A stretch of DNA of 7,958 nucleotides, taken from Limnohabitans sp. GTDB taxonomy: Bacteria; Pseudomonadota; Gammaproteobacteria; Burkholderiales; Burkholderiaceae_C. The stretch spans positions 1-7,958 of the forward strand of contig JAHECM010000068.1 in the NCBI GenBank assembly GCA_024641725.1, given 5' to 3'. Position numbers and translations under genes: made by a program. Within the stretch, counting starts at the first letter, position 1; each line of letters opens with the position of its first letter. The notes beneath the pieces are model-generated. The model ran no database searches and was not told where the DNA came from. It saw only the letters and a program-made list of their open reading frames with translations. Of the stretch, positions 5,465-7,958 are shown piece after piece.

Positions 5465-7420
5465 TCAGGTCTGAAACTGCCCCACCTCTTGGCGCGTTGC
5501 GTCTGCGATTTTGTTCAGCTCGGTGGCGGTGTAGGTCATTTCTTCGGCCGCCTGCGCATTGCTGAAGGCAATTTGCTCCAGGCTTTGCACGTTGGCCGTG
5601 ATCTCTTCAATCGCGCCGCTTTGCTCTTCCAAGGCCGAGGCAATGCGCTGCAAGGTCTCGTTGGTCATGCTGGCGTCGGACTCGATCACCTGCATGTCGC
5701 GGCTGACCTCTTGCACCGTGACCATGGCCTCTTGGGCCTGTTTGACGGCTTGACGCACCAGGTCCGTGATTTCTTGCGAGCTGGTGGCGCTGCTGCTGGC
5801 CAAAGCGCCGACCTCGTTGGCCACCACGCTGAAGCCTTTGCCTTGCTCGCCTGCACGGGCCGCCTCGATGGCCGCGTTGAGCGACAACAAGTTGGTTTTG
5901 TAAGCGATTTTTTCGATCACGCTCGAAATGCCGTTGATCTTTTCTGAGCTGGCCGCGATGCTGGTCACCACCTGCACCATGTCCGCCATTTTTTGCATGC
6001 CGTCCTTGAGCGCCATCATGGAGCGCTGCGACTTTTCGCTGGCAATGGCGGTGTTGCGGGTCACATCGGCCACCGAGTCGGCCGCCAATTTGACGGCCAT
6101 GGCCACCTGCGAAATCGCCGAGCGTTGTTGCTGGGCATTGTCTGAGATCTGACCCACCGCGCTGCTTGTCTGGCTCGAGGCCGCCGCCACTTGCTGTGCG
6201 TTGCCGCCAATCACACGGATCGCCTGGGCCAACGAGGTCAGCGACTGGTTCAAGTTGGTCTTGAGGACCGCCAAATCACCCTGGGCATGGGCCACCACCC
6301 GGCCTGACAGATTGCCTCTGGCGACATCGCCCATGACACCGCCGACATCGTTCATCATGAATTGCAGCGTTGCAATGGCCGCATTGGCTTGGTCCAAAGT
6401 GCGCTTGAACTCGCCTTGCACCACCGCCGACACCTGCACATCAAAGCGCCCTTGCGACAGTGCGTCCATGGCCTGGTTGATCGCGCCCATGGTCAGCTTC
6501 ATGCTCTCAACGCTTTGGTTGATGGCCTGCTTCATGGCGTCCAAATCGCCCTTGAGTTGCAAGTTCACTGTCGTGCCAAAGTCCCCAGCGGCCATGGCTC
6601 GCACCGCCTGATTGACTTCATTGAGCGCACTTTGTTGAACGCCCATCATGTCGTTCAGGGCTTTGGCCGCTTGTCCCACCTCGTCTTGCCCAGAGACGGG
6701 CGCGCGCAAGCTGAAGTCCGAGCTGGTTTCCACACGCTTGATCGTGGCTTGCAGTTTGGACAAGGGCAGCACGATGGAGCGGGTGATGCCCAGGGCCAAC
6801 ACCATTGCCAACACCAGCGCCGCCAAAGAGGTCGCCAAGATGGTGTTCTCACCCAGCTGTGCAGACTCAGAGGCTTCAAGCGCAAATTCATCAATGGCCT
6901 GCAATTGCGTGAGCGCCAAGGCCTCTACGCTGCCCAAGTAATCGGCTTGCGCGGGCAGCAGGTTTTTGATCAGGTATTGACCGGCTTTGTCACTTTTGTT
7001 TTGCTGAATGAGGGCCAGCAATTGCGCCTCTTGTGTGCGAAAAACTTGTCGAGAAGCGACCAGTTTGGCCAGTGCCGCCTTGCCCACCTCGGTGTGAATG
7101 GTGGCCTGCAATTGGGTCAATGCCTTGTCGATCACGGGCACTGAGGCCTCCAACTTGGCCAACTCCGACTGCACGACTTCAGGGTCGGAATCGATCGCAA
7201 TGATGGCCGTGCGCAAAGCGCGCGACTGGCGGTTGATCTCGTTTTCAATGGTGTGCGTCGCGTTGACTTTGACCAAGCGGTCGTGGACGATCACATCGGT
7301 GCTCTGATTGACCTTTTGCAGCTCCCAATAGCCCACCGCAGAAATGCCCAAAAGCAGCAAGATGATCAACGCGAAACCCAAGCCCAAGCGCAGGCCAATC
7401 GACATCTTTTGCAAACTCAT
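5465..7420 (-). CDS. Methyl-accepting chemotaxis protein with four tandem HAMP-type units
   Basis: Inner-membrane chemoreceptor of 651 residues expected to control CheA kinase. A short basic N-terminus leads into membrane helix 1 (about 12-32). A periplasmic region of about 155 residues (33-190), helical and consistent with a four-helix-bundle ligand domain, comes before membrane helix 2 (about 193-215). Then come a canonical HAMP domain (about 213-260) and three further HAMP-like units, with conserved Gly-acidic pairs at 291-292, 336-337 and 381-382 in exact 45-residue steps. The coiled-coil signalling domain spans about 400-651, with the hairpin tip around 500-540 (TNLLSLNAAIEAARAGEQGKGF). 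The tip has Y507-K508 where FQ or xQ is usual, and G538 replaces the arginine of EVRxLA. There is no C-terminal CheR/CheB-tethering NWETF-type pentapeptide. The ligand is unknown. Start ATG 7420 has GGAAG seven bases upstream. No other chemotaxis gene is nearby. Confidence 0.95.
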   Translation of the reverse strand: MSLQKMSIGLRLGLGFALIILLLLGISAVGYWELQKVNQSTDVIVHDRLVKVNATHTIENEINRQSRALRTAIIAIDSDPEVVQSELAKLEASVPVIDKALTQLQATIHTEVGKAALAKLVASRQVFRTQEAQLLALIQQNKSDKAGQYLIKNLLPAQADYLGSVEALALTQLQAIDEFALEASESAQLGENTILATSLAALVLAMVLALGITRSIVLPLSKLQATIKRVETSSDFSLRAPVSGQDEVGQAAKALNDMMGVQQSALNEVNQAVRAMAAGDFGTTVNLQLKGDLDAMKQAINQSVESMKLTMGAINQAMDALSQGRFDVQVSAVVQGEFKRTLDQANAAIATLQFMMNDVGGVMGDVARGNLSGRVVAHAQGDLAVLKTNLNQSLTSLAQAIRVIGGNAQQVAAASSQTSSAVGQISDNAQQQRSAISQVAMAVKLAADSVADVTRNTAIASEKSQRSMMALKDGMQKMADMVQVVTSIAASSEKINGISSVIEKIAYKTNLLSLNAAIEAARAGEQGKGFSVVANEVGALASSSATSSQEITDLVRQAVKQAQEAMVTVQEVSRDMQVIESDASMTNETLQRIASALEEQSGAIEEITANVQSLEQIAFSNAQAAEEMTYTATELNKIADATRQEVGQFQT

Positions 7421-7427
7421 GACTTCA

Positions 7428-7432
7428 CTTCC
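7428..7432 (-). promoter_or_regulatory. Ribosome binding site of the chemoreceptor gene
   Basis: GGAAG on the - strand, seven bases before the ATG at 7420. It supports the start that gives a short basic N-terminus directly before the first membrane helix. Confidence 0.55.
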
Positions 7433-7486
7433 AGATCAACAGATTTAATATTAAAACCATTTTATAGGAATGGATTATCAATAAAA
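7433..7486 (-). promoter_or_regulatory. AT-rich leader, probable promoter region of the chemoreceptor gene
   Basis: The 66 bases between msrQ and the chemoreceptor gene are strikingly AT-rich in a GC-rich window. On the - strand they hold TATAAA (7462-7467), a reasonable -10 candidate, and the perfect 12-base palindrome TTTAATATTAAA (7444-7455). I find no good TTGACA-like element 16-18 bases upstream of the TATAAA, and no recognisable sigma-28 or sigma-54 site. Presence of a promoter is inferred from base composition and gene spacing. Confidence 0.35.
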
Positions 7487-7958
7487 TTAAATTTTCGATG
7501 GCTGCTGTACTGTCCGCTTGCTGATGAATCGTCGTGCGCGCCAAGCCAGCAACAGCGCCAAAATGGCCGCGTACACCAGCACTTCCGTGAAGTTCTTTTT
7601 GCCTGCGCGCATCCACCAAAAGTGCAGCACGGCCAGCACGGCCACGGCGTAAACGCTGCGGTGCAAGGCCTGCCAGCGCCGCCCGCCCAGCCAGCGCATG
7701 GCGTGGTTGAACGAGGTCGCCGCCAGCGCCAGCAGCAGCACCAAGGCGGCAAATCCCACCAAAATGAAGGGCCGCTTGGCAATGTCTTGGGCGATGTCGG
7801 CCCACTCAAAACCCATGTCGAACCACGCGTAGCACAGCAAGTGCAGCGCCGCATAGCCAAACACCAGCAGGCCCAGCATGCGCCGAAAGCGGGCCAGCTC
7901 GGGCCAAGCCAAGGCCGTGCGCAGGGGCGTCACGGCCAGCACCACGCACAGGCTGCGC
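7487..7958 (-). CDS. msrQ: Heme-binding membrane subunit MsrQ, 5'-truncated by the window edge
   Basis: Inner-membrane b-type heme protein of the MsrQ/YedZ family. It passes electrons to the periplasmic molybdoenzyme MsrP, which repairs oxidised methionines in envelope proteins. About 156 residues are visible, ending at TAA (7487-7489); the frame stays open to the right edge, and the GTG at 7943-7945 that could be read as a start is an internal Val in RSLCVVLAVTPLR. Counting that Val as 1, H35 (GYAALHLLCY), H95 (ALHRSVY) and H108 (VLHFWW) match the family's heme-ligand histidines. The 13-residue H95-H108 spacing equals H151-H164 of E. coli MsrQ. Hydrophobic segments at about 22-40, 60-78, 98-112 and 121-136 fit membrane helices. 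Full-length family members have about 200 residues, so roughly 50 lie outside. The partner msrP is not visible. Confidence 0.9.
   Translation of the reverse strand, partial: RSLCVVLAVTPLRTALAWPELARFRRMLGLLVFGYAALHLLCYAWFDMGFEWADIAQDIAKRPFILVGFAALVLLLALAATSFNHAMRWLGGRRWQALHRSVYAVAVLAVLHFWWMRAGKKNFTEVLVYAAILALLLAWRARRFISKRTVQQPSKI

Noticed and set aside
6362..7144. 260-codon open frame on the + strand opposite the chemoreceptor gene
   Set aside because: The sequence is rich in His, Gln, Leu and Arg from reading chemoreceptor codons backwards; the periodic look reflects the HAMP repeats on the true strand.
7483..7495. AAAATT-A-AATTTT as an msrQ terminator
   Set aside because: It is a six-pair A/T-only foldback overlapping the stop codon; it has no GC stem and is explained by local base composition.
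7943..7945. GTG as the start of a complete 152-residue MsrQ
   Set aside because: The frame continues to the window edge with typical family residues (RSLCV before LAVTPLR), and the product would lack the N-terminal membrane segment, so this is an internal valine in a truncated gene.

Overview
The window looks like ordinary chromosomal DNA from a betaproteobacterium of the order Burkholderiales, most likely family Comamonadaceae (Limnohabitans, Rhodoferax or Hydrogenophaga-like). This is inferred from GC-rich codon use with G/C third positions and from the character of the protein sequences. No database search was run. Seven protein genes fill almost the whole window, and both ends cut through a gene. 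I see no rRNA, tRNA, CRISPR array, prophage or transposase gene.

Layout: bases 1-3592 are read on the + strand. They hold the 3' nine-tenths of valS (valyl-tRNA synthetase), followed after 32 bases by galU (UTP-glucose-1-phosphate uridylyltransferase). Bases 3706-7958 are read on the - strand. In transcription order they hold the 3' part of msrQ (heme membrane subunit of the periplasmic methionine sulfoxide reductase), a chemoreceptor gene, cysM (cysteine synthase B), a zinc-ribbon Nudix hydrolase, and a tusA-family sulfur carrier. The two blocks converge on a 113-base gap (3593-3705). That gap holds two inverted copies of a REP-like 27-mer starting with GTAG, which together fold into a 36-bp imperfect hairpin.

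Function: cysM, the Nudix gene and tusA are packed tightly (17-base gap, then touching or overlapping reading frames) and probably form one operon. Two of its three members handle sulfur: cysteine synthesis and persulfide relay. The chemoreceptor has its own AT-rich leader and is probably transcribed separately. It carries an array of four HAMP-type units in exact 45-residue register between its second membrane helix and its signalling domain.

I did not find a clearly undescribed system. The items most worth a second look are the REPIN-like element with a compensatory base-pair change between its two copies, the four-HAMP chemoreceptor with an atypical signalling tip, and the cysM-Nudix-tusA grouping.
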